This document shows, in pieces, positions 1 through 12,638 of a stretch of DNA of 64,000 bases. This DNA is from Meloidogyne chitwoodi. Taxonomy: Eukaryota; Nematoda; Chromadorea; Rhabditida; Meloidogynidae. The DNA is taken from assembly GCA_015183035.1 (NCBI GenBank), contig JACZZP010000007.1, forward strand, positions 310,001 through 374,000, in the 5' to 3' direction. The translations under genes and the position numbers were made by a program. Positions within the stretch are counted from its first letter, which is position 1, and the number at the start of each line of letters is the position of its first letter. Below the pieces are notes generated by a model. The model was given only the letters and a program-made list of their open reading frames with translations, was not told where the DNA came from and ran no database searches.

Positions 1-1485
1 CATAATTTTCTTTAATTTAATTTTTAAGCTTTTTTTAATAAAATAGCAATTTAACATTTGAAATTTTGGAGGTAATTGATCCATATCTCGGCTCAAATTG
101 AACGAATTGACTAACAAATTTGTATGATAATAAGCCAATGGTTGATCTGTCTTTGACCAAAAATTTATTGATTTAGGTCCCAGCTTAAAGGAGATATGTG
201 CAAACAAAGTGTTTTATCCACCCAAAATTTCGGGAGCACATATCTCGGTCAAAATAGGTCGAATGGACTTATCGATGGTACTAGTTATAGGTTATTGATT
301 GACCCATCTTTAGCCCAAAATTTAGAATTCTAGGTCCCAAATGAAAGACGCTGTGATCTCTCAAAGTTTTGGGGTAATCCATTACCCCCAGAACTTCGAG
401 AGCGCATTACTCGGCTCAAAAGTATGGTATTGACTATCCAAAAGCGCACGATTTTAGACAATTTTATTTTGAATTTTTTGACAAAAATTTTTTAAAAATT
501 TTACCCTTAATTTTTTTTCAAAAAGGTGCTAGGAGCATTTGAAAATTTAGGGGTAATAAATAAACGTTATTTTTTAGCTTTTAAACTATTTGTAAGTTTT
601 GGCCGAGACATAAATCATTGGAAAGAGCTTGAAAAACTGATTTAAATGAGCTATTCATTTATCTCAGATATAGTATAGAAGCCGAGATATAAGCTCCTGA
701 ATATTGAGAAAATTTAGGGGAGAATAAAATATTTTTGGTTAAGTGGAGAATTTTCTTTTTTGTGGGAGAAATGAAAAAAAATGACCAAGGTTCGAATCCT
801 TTTGTGGAAATTAATTTTTTTCGGGAAACTGTGTGGTGGAAAATTTTTAAAATTAATTTTATTAAATTTCTGGACTCTATGGGCATTATTTAGTTCAAAT
901 TTTAATTTGCTATTTTATATAAAAAGCTTAAAAATTAAATTAAAGCAAATTAAGGTATTTTCATCAAAATTGTGCCGTATAATTTTATTCATCTATATCT
1001 CGGCTCAAAAGCAACAAATTAACTAACAAAATTGTACGATAATAAGCCATGTGTTGATCTTTCAACCCAAAATTGATAGATGTAGGTCCCGGATTAACTG
1101 AGATGGGATCAAACAAAGTTTTGGGGGTAAACAGTGTTATATCCACCCAAATTTTCGAGAGCGCATATCTCACAATATATTGGAGGGATTTGGCTCTTTC
1201 ATAGTTCATTCGATTCACGTTTTCAAGCTCTTTCGAATGATATATATCTCGGTCAAAACACAAATAGTTTAAAAGTTCAAAAAATACAGTATACCATTAG
1301 CACCAGATTTTCAAGAGCTTATACCCTGTTAAAATGCAACAAATTGACTTTTCGACAATAACAATTTAGACCATTTTTTGATCTTTGATTTGTTCAAAAT
1401 TTATTGTTTTTAAGCCATAATTTCATAAAAAACAAAAATTAATTTCAAAAATTTTACAAAAAATAATATAAATTAAAATTTATTT
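1..1485. repeat. gene-free, repeat-derived flank with two direct copies
   Basis: No coding exon is supported here. Positions 76-270 and 981-1175 are diverged direct copies of one sequence: both contain ATATCTCGGCTCAAA, then AATAAGCCA, GTTGATC, TAGGTCCC, and end with CCACCCAAA followed by GAGCACATATCTC or GAGCGCATATCTC. A core close to TCATTCGAAAGAGC occurs at about 613-629 and, inverted, at 1223-1243. The short open frames here fall inside this repeat sequence and resemble no protein. A tRNA-like A/B-box pair lies at 735-806. Confidence 0.6.
735..806 (+). repeat. degenerate tRNA-like element
   Basis: A box-A-like TTGGTTAAGTGG lies about 40 bases before an exact B box, GGTTCGAATCC at 789-799. 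The interior does not fold into a convincing anticodon arm, so this is probably a tRNA pseudogene or tRNA-derived SINE fragment. Similar A/B pairs occur at 1986, 12376 and 15409. Confidence 0.45.
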
Positions 1486-3789
<2,304 letters not shown>

Positions 3790-4308
3790 TTTATTTAAAA
3801 CAAAAATCTAAACTAAAAAATTTATTTAAATTATTTGAAATAAAGTAAAATTCTTGTCAGACTCTAATAACTAAAATTAAGAAAAGGACAATTAAGCGCT
3901 GCCACGTAAACGCGAAAACGTAAGAGCCACCGATTAGACGCGAAGACTAGACATTTCAGTCTCAAAAACAACTGACCCAAATTTTGATGAATCAAACTTT
4001 TAAACCTGTTGCCAAAAAATCTTAAATTTTGGTTTAAATAAGAGCAACTAATGGGCTAATTTTTTTTTTAAATCAATAAGTCATACAACGTATTTGCTTT
4101 AAAAAATTTCCTTTAATTAGAACAAGAGGACTCAAAATATATCTTGACTCAATTTTATTAAATAAAAGAAGTTGTCACTCTTTTTCTCTAACTGTTAGAA
4201 ATTAAAAATAATTGTATTCTCTTTTTCTCTACCTTTTTTTATCATTCTATTTCGTTCCATTTTTCTTGTTTTTCCTAATACTTTAGAGTAATTATTTTAT
4301 AATTCTTT
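3790..4308. promoter_or_regulatory. divergent intergenic region ARP1/PEX10
   Basis: This 519-bp spacer separates head-to-head genes. It contains a relatively GC-rich patch with several ACGCGAA/CGCGAAAACG-like words (about 3895-3955). Pyrimidine-rich CTCTTTTTCTCT blocks at about 4178 and 4218 lie 90-130 bp before the PEX10 start. Similar blocks precede two other plus-strand genes here, so they may be promoter elements. No TATA box can be singled out in this AT-rich background. Confidence 0.4.
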
Positions 4309-5292
4309 ATGGCAACTGCTGATCTCTGTGAAGTAATAATTTCACGTAGAAAAGATGAAGAACAATTAAAAAATTTAAATGAACGTTTATTAAAACTTGC
4401 AAAATTATATTTTGGTGATCAAGAGTATGTTAAATTTGAAAGATTTATTCCAGCATTGAGTTATTTTGCCTATTTTTCATGCACTAATGTTTTGGGTATT
4501 TTTTAAAAATTAAAAAATATTAAACTTTTTTTAGGTGTTCAATCTCTCGGCGAAGAATATGTTGGTCTCTTACAAATAAATTCTCAAAGGAAAGTGCCTT
4601 CACTCCTTAGGCGTTTGGCTTTTGTGTTTATTGATACATTTTTACTTATTCCAAGTCATAACCAATATTTAAATATTTTGCATTTTGGAATTAATTTAAA
4701 AACATTTTTGAGGTTTTTTAGTTAATTAATTAATTTTTATTTTATTAATTTTAAGGTTAAATATTATTCATTTATGTAAAGCATTGTTGGAAATATATAA
4801 ATTTGAGGGTTATACTTTGGGTAAAAGAATTGCAGGAATCTCTTATTTAAGTTATCGACCTCAACAAAATAAGGTTTTAATTTTATTTTAAAAAATTAAT
4901 TTTTGGACATTTTGTCCCAAAATTGAAAAATTCTTTTTTATTTTAAAAATAAATTTATTTCAGTTTTCAAACATTCTTCGTCTTATTATAATAATTTCTT
5001 TGGCTGTTAAATTAATTATAATTGCAATAAACTCTTTCAAACAATTTAAATTAAATTCTCAAAAGGGTGATGTAAATGAGGTTTTTTTTAAAATATTAAA
5101 AAAAATGTTTTTTCATAGTTTCGTAAATGTAATATTTGTTATTCAAATAAACAACAATTATGTCTTCCATGTGGTCATGTTTTTTGTATTCAATGTATTC
5201 CTGATTTTATTGATAAAAATAATTTTACCACAAAATGTGCTTATTGTAGAAGAATATTTGAGGCAGATAGATTAATTCCTTTATTAATTTAA
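4309..5292 (+). CDS. PEX10: peroxisome biogenesis factor 10 (RING E3 subunit)
   Basis: PEX10 is a peroxisomal membrane RING protein that, with PEX2 and PEX12, ubiquitinates the PEX5 import receptor. About five exons give a protein starting MATADLCEVIISRRKDEEQL, with the family signature LGEEYVGLLQ in exon 2 and hydrophobic segments around FVFIDTFLLI and LIIIISLAVKLIIIAI. The C-terminal RING is CNIC...LPCGHVFCIQC...CAYC, close to the PEX10 pattern. The last exon follows GAG|GTTTTT...CATAG|TTTCG; skipping this splice loses the first RING cysteines. The reading ends in LIPLLI and a TAA. It is short at about 240 residues, and the N-terminal part is less conserved than in vertebrates. PEX2 is the main alternative, but LGEEY and the C-terminal RING favour PEX10. 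Confidence 0.85.
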
Positions 5293-5966
5293 TATTTTTT
5301 ATAAATAAATTTTTATTTCTTTTTTATATTAAATTTCAAGAATGTTTTCAGAGTGAAATTTTTTAAATTTTGGGACAAAATGTCTAAATTCTCCTGATTT
5401 TCTACACCATTCTTCTTAGGTAAGTTCAACAAGTTTAATGGAACGTATAAAAGATTGTTCTCCATTTGATATAAGAACAAAATATTACGATTTTATTTTT
5501 ACATAGGTTATAAATTTTTGAAACATTTTCTGAAAAAACACCCAACCCAAAAATTTTAAATCCCACTACGACCAAATCAAATAATTTTTAAACAAACTTT
5601 GCTTAGTAAAACGGCCATTAGATAAGTCGGATAAATTAAAGTAAATGACAATTGGTGATGTCTAGATAAGTTTTGATTAAAGACAATTGTTGTTGCAAAC
5701 AAGCAGTTAGGAAAATGCCAAAATATCAACCGAATCAGAGAAAATCTAAACCGTCAAATACTATTAAAATAAACTAAAAATATAAATTGTTATAAAAACA
5801 AAAATACATATGTATAAAAGTATTAAACAATAAACAAATAAAAGAAATAATTTGAATTCATTTATTCAAAATAATCATTTAAAAATAAATTAAAAATAAC
5901 TTAACCAAAAAACCTTTTATATTTAAAGCACATTGTATGAGACAAACTATTCGAATCTGAAACATC
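5293..5966. other. convergent intergenic region PEX10/dUTPase
   Basis: This holds the 3' ends of two converging genes. It carries one dispersed GGACAAAATGTC word at about 5373, related to the satellite motif at 49.8 kb. I see no open frame or RNA gene. Confidence 0.5.
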
Positions 5967-6901
5967 TCAACCGCCTATACGAGTTGTTGAATAACCTTGT
6001 CCCGTCGCTTCAAGATTAGTAACCTCAACAATAGATGGCCTAGTTTATATTTTATATTATTTCTGACAATTAAAAGAATACTTGATGTATGATGTGCATA
6101 TAAGTTGTGCTATACGTTCTCCAACCGAAATCTTAATTTATTTAAAATATAAATAGGAATTAAATATTTAACCTTGTAATCATCGTCCGAAAAGTTGAAC
6201 AGCAAAACTTTAATTTCTCCACGATAATCCGTATCGATAACACCTGCTCCCACATCAATGAAATTTTTAGAAGCAAGTCCAGAACGTGGAGCAATTCTAT
6301 GAATTTTTAGCATTAATTTGAAATTAAATTACAATTTAAATAATGACGCTTTGCAGCACAAATGTCCGCAAGGTGTATCCGCAAATTTTTATAGTTATTA
6401 TTTTGGAGGCTTTCTTGTATTTTCAAATCTTCCCCCCATATAAATTCGAATAGGTATCTATCTAGTCATCATCATTTAAGTATAAAAAAGTTGCGGACAA
6501 ATCCTGCGGATATTTGTGTTCAAAAGTGAACAGTTTCGAACACCTTTGAATTAAAAAGAATAATTCAATTAATCTATCAAAAAATCTTAAAAGTAAAACC
6601 TTCCATAATAACCATCAGGCAGTGCAATTTGAATCCCAGTTGAGACCAAATACTTGCCTAAATTAAAAGAAAATACAAAGTTCCTGAAAACCAAAAAAAA
6701 ACCTTTTGCTGGAACAACGCAATCCTCAACACTATGTAAATCAGCACCAGCAGCGCCAGTCGAAGCAAAAATTGGTGGTAAAGCTTCCTTTTTGATTTTA
6801 GTGTAGCGAATCTCCGGCTGCTTCGATGGAAGATAATTTAAAGAAGTTAAACCACTCAGCGAGGACATTGCTGTACCACATCCCAAATATGTACCACTCA
6901 T
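5967..6901 (-). CDS. dut-1: deoxyuridine triphosphatase (dUTPase)
   Basis: dUTPase hydrolyses dUTP to dUMP and pyrophosphate, limiting uracil entry into DNA and supplying dTMP synthesis. The spliced protein starts [15 protein letters not shown] and shows motif I ([11 protein letters not shown]), motif II ([10 protein letters not shown]), motif III ([19 protein letters not shown]) and motif IV (VGERIAQLI). Joining the exons needs an intron within PAKG|KYLVST, a roughly 290-bp intron inside GYYGR|IAPRSG, one after DDDYKV, and a short last intron after CTSYIK. The C-terminus then reads [20 protein letters not shown] plus IGG. The expected motif V (RG-x-x-GFGSTG) is degenerate: the arginine is absent and GFGSTG is replaced by GYSTT. 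Motif V closes over substrate in trimeric dUTPases, so this end deserves checking. The roughly 290-bp intron holds a foldback repeat. Confidence 0.88.
6350..6542. repeat. foldback repeat in dUTPase intron (TTGCGGACAAA type)
   Basis: The left arm contains CACAAATGTCCGCAAGG and ATCCGCAA. The right arm contains the inverted counterpart, TTGCGGACAAATCCTGCGG and ATATTTGTGTTC. The arms are imperfect inverted repeats separated by about 110 bp. TTGCGGACAAA words recur near 14200, 22050, 58800 and 59110. Confidence 0.6.
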
Positions 6902-7297
6902 TTTTATTTTTAGGATTTGTTTATTTGATGAAAAACCTATATAACTTTGAAAAATTAAATAACAATAAAGAAAGCTAATAAACAGAAAATGAAAAAATTA
7001 AAACTTGCGATGATTTGGGACAAACCCGACTATTCGCGAGCCAATTTTATAATGCTCTAACTTTCAAACTTCCATTTACACATAGTATTTCGCAACAGTC
7101 GCCTGCGACTAGTCGGACGTTACACTGAAAAGCTTCATAAAATAATTCCTTTTTTTCTCTCTTTTTCTCTTTTAATTACACAATCCAATAAAAGATTTTA
7201 ATTCGAAATGACTTGAAAAATTTTCTTGCAAATAAACATGTTATTTAATTAAATTTAATAAGTTCCTCCTATTTCTTATTTTTTAAAGGAAATCACA
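6902..7297. promoter_or_regulatory. divergent intergenic region dUTPase/CDIPT
   Basis: This 396-bp spacer lies between head-to-head genes. A GC-richer stretch at 7010-7125 has CGACTATTCGCGAGCC and its partial inverse CGCCTGCGACTAGTCGGACG. A pyrimidine tract (TTTTTCTCTCTTTTTCTC, about 7148-7170) lies 130-150 bp before the CDIPT start, as in front of PEX10. Confidence 0.4.
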
Positions 7298-8190
7298 ATG
7301 GATTTTCAACCAAATCCAATCTACTTATTTTATCCAAATTTAATTGGTTATTTGCGTATAATTTTTGCCCTGTTCTCTTTTTTGGCGATGCCAACACGTC
7401 CATTAGCAGCATCTTTTTGGTATTTTTTGAGTGCTTTTTTGGATGCATTTGATGGCTTTTTGGCAAGAAAGTTTAATCAAAGTTTGTTTTTATTTAATTT
7501 TAAATTTGTACTTTTTAAAGGTTCTCGTTTTGGAGCAATGCTTGACCAATTAACTGATCGTTGTACTTTTCTTGGTTTAATAATGGCACTTTGCCATTTT
7601 TATCCTTCTTGTATTTTTGTTTTTCAATTTGTTGGAATTATGTTTGTTTTTATATTTTATTAAATTATTTTTATTAAAGTGATATTGCTTCACATTGGCT
7701 TCATTTACATTCTGGTGATTTGACTGGAAAGTTTGTTTTGTTATTCTTTTTTTAAATTTATTTCTTTAGATCGACTCATAAGGAATCAAAAAATCCTGTT
7801 CTTAATTATTACTACACTTCAAAGTATATATTTTTAATTATTTAAAAATTAATAAAATTTAAAATTTTAGACCCTTCCTTTTTGCAATGTGTTTTGGCAA
7901 TGAAGCATTTTACGGACTTTTGTATATTTCATATTTTTGGCCTGGACCAAGTCTTTATTTTGTGAATTTTACACCTTTATTAGCTATTTTGGTGTTTCCT
8001 GTAGCAGCATTAAAATCAGCTATTAGCCTGGTTTGTTTGCTTTTTTTTAATATTTTTGACAATATTGGGTTTAGAAAATTTAAAATCCAAATTATAAAGT
8101 AAAAAAATAATTTTTTAGGTTCACTTAGTTACAGCGGCACAAACATTGGCTACTTATGATTTTGAAAATTTAAATCGACGTCAAAAATAA
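7298..8190 (+). CDS. CDIPT: CDP-diacylglycerol-inositol 3-phosphatidyltransferase
   Basis: Phosphatidylinositol synthase joins CDP-diacylglycerol and myo-inositol in the ER membrane. The protein starts MDFQPNPIYLFYPNLIGYLR, matching the family's NIGYxR start. The CDP-alcohol phosphotransferase signature D-G-x2-A-R-x8-G-x3-D-x3-D is complete after splicing: DAFDGFLARKFNQSSRFG followed by AMLDQLTDR. The first intron (GTTTG...AAAG) falls inside NQS|SRFG. Several hydrophobic segments follow (FLGLIMALCHF, IFVFQFVGI, LLAILVFPVAALKSAI). The last exon gives VHLVTAAQTLATYDFENLN and ends RRQK. Its size of about 220 residues is normal for eukaryotic PI synthase. It converges with STEEP1. Confidence 0.92.
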
Positions 8191-8475
8191 ATATTGAGAC
8201 ATTTTTAAATTTAATTTCTTTTTTAAATTTTTGTCATTCCTAGTAGTCTCTTTTTTTATTTTTAAATCTCAATTAGAGCTTAAAATAAAAATAATTTTAG
8301 TAAATGATCTCCCCATCCTTTTTTAATTGCGATATTTTAATAAAACACCCTAATATTGTAGCAAAATATAATTACAATTTCTACTGAATTATTATCAAAA
8401 ATTAGCTGAATTTTCAATAAATTTTTTAAATGTCGTAGTTAATTTTGTCAAAAATAAATTTATAAAAAAATAACC

Positions 8476-9871
8476 TTAAAGAGTTCCATGCTTCTTTTTT
8501 GTTCTAACCTGTTCCGATTCTGTTCTCTCCTCTTCTCCAAGAATTCTTTTTCTAATCATTCCTTTTCTTTTCATTTGCTAAAAAATCAAATTAATTTAAA
8601 ATCTAAAAAATAAGATAAAAACCTCTTCAACAATTTGAGCATTAGCAGAATAACTTTCACAAATCTCCTTAGCTTCCATTTCCTCCTCTTCATCATTAAC
8701 AGTACTAACAGTTACAGAACCGACTTTTCCTTAAAAAAATTAATTTAATTTTAAAAAATTAAATTTAAAAGAAACCTTGATTTCTAACATGTTTTTTAAG
8801 CATAACCTTCTCTGCCTTTTCTTCCTCATTTTTTCCGGTAATTCCACCAACTTCATTTGCAGAAAGGAGTGCAGATTCAAAAATAAATGTAATTTGTAAA
8901 TTAAATGGGTGTTGATAAAATATTGGAACTGAACATTTTTTACAATTTCTTAAAAAAAAAAGTTTGGAAATTTATATAAAAAGAAAACCTTCGATATTGT
9001 TGCTCTAATCCTTCTGGACGGCGAATATAAATGGTATCTCCAATGTCGTAAAACTAAAAATATGAAAAATAAAATAAATAAACTAAAATAAGAAAAAAAC
9101 AAATCGGCCACTGACAGGCATCGAACCTACAACTTCTTAATTAATTGCCAAACATAATCAGAAGCTCTACCAACTAAGCCACCGAAACATAATTATTTTT
9201 TCCACTTAAAGATCTTTAATCAATGCATAATCTAAATGCTAACAGCATTATTTCAGGGTACACTTCAGTTGAGTCAGTACAACTGAGTCCTGGCACAACT
9301 GAGTACGCTTTGTTCATATTCAACCAAATTCGTTTATTTTTATCTCATTCGACTCAGCTCGAAGAGGGCTTTCAAATGAGCTATAATTTGTATTTTTTAT
9401 AATTCGTATATATGAAAAAACTTGAGTTAACCTTTAAAACGGTTACTCACATCAGTTGTGCCGGACCCAGTTGAACTGCTCCCGTATTTCACCCACACTA
9501 AAATCAAGTCCCAAGCCCTAAAAATTTAAATAAATTAAATAACCGTTTTTGCAATAGTCCATTTTGGGTCAATCACGCGAGCACCATCACGTTTTCTAAG
9601 AGGCATCCGTCCAATAGGTGTATCAGAAATTAAAGACATTTGACCACAATGACAATAATACCTTTAAAAATACTTCTAAATTTAATTAAAAAACTAACGT
9701 TATCAATGGCTTTACAAAGACTTCTTCATGACCATCCTCAGATTCGAGTTTTCCACCGTCCGTTTCTCTTGGATCGTCATCCACTTTAAGAATTTATTTT
9801 TATTTATTTTTAAAAGAAAGAAAAAAACCATGTTCGACTCCAATAGGATCTTCATCAATAATTGCGGCCAT
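8476..9871 (-). CDS. STEEP1: STING ER exit protein homologue (STEEP1/CXorf56 family)
   Basis: In vertebrates STEEP1 binds STING and promotes its exit from the ER. Nematodes lack the classical cGAS pathway, so the role here is unknown. The protein starts [14 protein letters not shown], then [31 protein letters not shown] text, [36 protein letters not shown], then an acidic stretch, [12 protein letters not shown] and a C-terminus [17 protein letters not shown], the two Cys pairs and the KGT-like end match the family in order. The intron before FYDIGD is long and holds a tRNA-like element and a foldback repeat. BAP31, also an ER-export factor, lies 309 bp upstream on the same strand. Confidence 0.85.
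9104..9185 (-). tRNA. tRNA-like sequence with insert, probable pseudogene
   Basis: On the minus strand a perfect A box (TGGCTTAGTTGG) and a perfect B box (GGTTCGATGCC) are present. A possible anticodon stem, CTTCT/AGAAG, surrounds 22 bases, which would imply an intron or insertion. The acceptor arms pair only with mismatches, so I cannot assign an anticodon. It lies in a STEEP1 intron on the same strand. Confidence 0.4.
9250..9490. repeat. foldback repeat in STEEP1 intron
   Basis: The left arm has CAACTGAGTCCTGGCACAAC and the right arm has its inverse GTTGTGCCGGACCCAGTTG. The spacer carries GGGCTTTCAAATGAGCTAT, a diverged copy of the AGAGCTTTCGAATGATA core seen in other foldbacks here. No open frame. 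Confidence 0.65.
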
Positions 9872-10180
9872 TCTTTTTTTAATAAAAACTTTATAAAGCA
9901 GAATTAAAAAAATAATATTGGAAAATTTACATACTTGTACAATTAAAAAAAAACAAAAATTAAAAATTTTACCACGAGAATTTAAAAAAAGTCAAAGAAA
10001 ATTAAATAAAAAATACTTTTAATAAGGATCAATCCAATGAGATGTGATTTCCTCAGTTAACTATTTTCATTACTAAACTCAGATTATTTTAAAAAATCAC
10101 ATCCCTATCGCTAAATAATTAGCCAAACTTAGCAAAAACATAGTAAAACATTCAATAAAAATAAATGTCAAATAAACCGT
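9872..10180. other. BAP31-STEEP1 intergenic spacer
   Basis: This 309-bp spacer separates two same-strand genes. It is AT-rich and contains no recognisable feature except possible 3' processing signals for BAP31. The spacing is compatible with, though wider than the usual, nematode operon gap. Confidence 0.4.
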
Positions 10181-11352
10181 CTAATCACTTTTCTTATCAC
10201 CTCCAGCAGTTTTCTCATTTTTAGCCTAAAATTATTTACTTAAAAATTGAATTTAAAAAACCTCGCATTCTCTAAGACGAGTAGTAACACGTTCATACTC
10301 TTCTTGGAGATTTTCAGATTGGGCCTTCATTGCGTCACGATCTGCTTCGGCCTTTTTCCATTTAAGATTTGCCTCTTTCAGTTCCTCGCGAAGTTTTTTC
10401 TCAGTTTCGGTTTCCTTTCCATCACTCTAAAAATGGTGCCAAAAAATATTAAACAATTACACAATTAAAAACCTTATCCATAAGACTTTGTGCTGCTTTA
10501 CCAGCCCCTTCTGCTTGTTTCATAGCTGATTCTGCTGATATTTCCAAATATGCACAACGTGCCAATAGAGTTACAATTCGACGAATTACACTAAAAATAG
10601 TTTATTATTTTATTTAATTAAAAGTGAATTACAGAGCAAGTAGAAGTGAGAATCCACTAATGTATAAATTGCGTTGAGCACTGAAAAGTATTAATTTTAA
10701 AATAGTTATATTTTTATAAAAGTTTAATACTAAAGAGTATTATTAAAATAACAAAAATTGGAATTGCCACAAAAAGAATAGCAATTCAGGGTTTGCGGTT
10801 TCCCTTTTCACTTCTCTCCTATTTCATCTTGGCTAAGAAAAATAAGGGAGAATTGAAAAAGAAAACCGCATTAGGGTTTTTAAGAGAATCATTTAATCAG
10901 CTTATCCAAAATAAAAACTTAATTTCTACATCACAACTTAATATAAATAAACTCAAAATAAACCGAAATAGACGCATATGAATAATTGCATCGGCATCAG
11001 CACGAGACGGGACTTCTCTGGCAATATCAATATGGCTATATTTGCGCACTTCTCTTGTAGCATCTTTTTATTAAAAAAAACAATAAAAGAAATTTAAAAA
11101 TTTAAATACCAACAAACAAAAGAAGCAAAACAAAAATAAAAGCGTAGGCATACACATTAGAAAAATTCTTAAAACTGTGCACCAATCGGCTATTGAAAAC
11201 CTTTTTCCACCTTAAATTTGAAAAATTTAGTAAATTAGAGTTAATATTGAAAAAGAAAACATTATAGGTCGAATCCAAGGAAGCATAAGTACGAGAAGTA
11301 CAAAAATTTCTGCGTAAAGAATAAACGCAATAATAGTCCATTGAAGAGTCAT
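10181..11352 (-). CDS. BCAP31: B-cell receptor-associated protein 31 (BAP31) homologue
   Basis: BAP31 is a three-pass ER membrane chaperone that helps sort membrane proteins for ER export. The protein starts MTLQWTIIAFILYAEIFVLL and continues LPWIRPIMWKKVFNSRLV, a second membrane segment AYAFIFVLLLLFV, then DATREVRKYS, MRLFRAQRNLYISGFSLLLA and RRIVTLL. A charged C-terminal coiled coil follows (KKLREELKEANLKWKKAEAD, NLQEEYERVTTRLRE). The end is GGDKKSD, so the KKxx ER-retrieval signal is kept. RLFRAQRNLYI is nearly diagnostic; the splice CG|GTTTATT...TTTCAG|T restores it. The intron at about 10690-10970 holds an 77-nt hairpin. STEEP1 lies downstream on the same strand. Confidence 0.92.
10794..10870. 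repeat. 77-nt hairpin in BAP31 intron
   Basis: The two arms (TGCGGTTTCCCTTTTCACTT onward, and the inverse ending AAAGAAAACCGCA) pair over roughly 31 bp with a few mismatches and a loop of about 15 bases. It could be a tiny MITE or a hairpin RNA; the sequence alone does not decide. Confidence 0.5.
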
Positions 11353-11990
11353 TTTTTTAAAATTGTTTTTAAAATTTGTTTATTGTCTGAAAATAATATT
11401 AAAAAATGAAAATTAGATCTAAACACGATATAGATAAAAGTAAATTGATTAAGAGAGTGTAGAAACTAAAATATGCTTCACTAATAAAAGAATCGTTTGG
11501 AAGCATTGATAATGAATCTGAAACAAATTTTTTTCGAGTTAGATTCATGATATAACCTATTTTGTTTCAAAAAAGGACATGAAGTCTCTTTGAAGGTCTA
11601 TAAAGTGATTTATACTTTCATGATTCATCTAAAAACATAATTTCACTAGAAAGTTTTTCAGAAAAATATTAAACAGGTGTTTAGAATGAAAAGAAAACAA
11701 TTTTTAATATCTCTATTTCAAAGAAACATTACGTAGCACTAAATAAAAAAAGTTATAAAATAGTCAAGTAAACAAGAAAAATTAAAGTTAATTTTTTTCT
11801 CTGCTTTTAATATTTCATTCTCTTTCTCTATATTTCATCAAAAATGAAAACATTTTGCCAAAATATAAAATAAAGCAAATATTTAAATAAATATGGATTT
11901 TTTTGTTGCTAACTAAGGCACAAAATAGTTAAATGTTTTTCTCAAATTTTTAAGGTTGTATATTTTTTTTATTTCAGTTCAATTTCAATA
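11353..11990. promoter_or_regulatory. divergent intergenic region BAP31/small gene
   Basis: This 638-bp AT-rich spacer lies between head-to-head genes. Pyrimidine blocks (TTTTTTTCTCTGC and TTCTCTTTCTCTAT, about 11795-11830) lie 160-190 bp before the plus-strand start, like those before PEX10 and CDIPT. No coding signal. Confidence 0.35.
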
Positions 11991-12378
11991 ATGTCTGCAA
12001 TTGATAAGAATAATTCTGCTGAAGTAGAGAAAGGTTTGTTTTGAATAAAAAACCTTTTTAAAAGACTGAGATTTTTATAAAACTATATTATCAATAATAA
12101 ATGAATATAGGTATATTTATTTAATTTAGTTGATGGTCCAGAAGGAACGGTTAGTGAAAAGGCAGAATTGGAAAATGGCCAAAATGAGGTTTTTATAAAA
12201 TTTACCCTTCAAATTTTTCTTTAAAAATTTCAATTTTTAGAAACCTTTTGGTCGTCCTGAATGGGAGTTGCTGCAAAAACGAACTGCTATTCTTTACGAC
12301 AATTTGAGGGCTTATCATACAAATTTGCAACAATTATTGGCTGATACACAACAAAAACAAGGAAAGAATTCTGGTTGA
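11991..12378 (+). CDS. small conserved-looking protein, unrecognised
   Basis: Three exons give about 80 residues: MSAIDKNNSAEVEK, VDGPEGTVSEKAELENGQNE, and KPFGRPEWELLQKRTAILYD continuing NLRAYHTNLQQLLADTQQKQ to GKNSG. All splice sites follow the local GT...TTTAG style and the phases agree. TTTTATTTCAG 13 bases before the ATG could be an SL acceptor. The first half is acidic and low in complexity; the second half looks like a short amphipathic helix pair. I do not recognise the family. It converges with WDR83, and a tRNA-like element begins at its stop codon. Confidence 0.6.
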
Positions 12379-12446
12379 CTTTGGTGTAGTGGATTGGTTG
12401 ATTTTTATGAATAATAAGTGAAAGACAAAAGTTCGATTCCTTTCTC
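12376..12446 (+). repeat. degenerate tRNA-like element in 3' flank
   Basis: TTGGTGTAGTGG (A-box-like, same as the copy at 1986) is followed by AGTTCGATTCC (B-box-like, about 12430-12440). It overlaps the stop codon and 3' flank of the small upstream gene. The arms fold poorly. Confidence 0.45.
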
Positions 12447-12638
12447 TTTTAAATATTTTAAAATAAAATATTTTCTGTTATCTTTACAAATTATTGACCG
12501 TTAAAAATTTAAATAAATTAATATTTTGTAGATAATGTTGTAATAAAGTTAACGTCCCATATTCTTCCAATTTTAAAAAATTGAAAAAATAAACTTTAAA
12601 AACAGAGCATTTATTTCACACATTTCAATTTGACAACC

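Noticed and set aside
781..1361. small open frames in the left flank
   Set aside because: They lie inside the direct repeats and a tRNA-like element.
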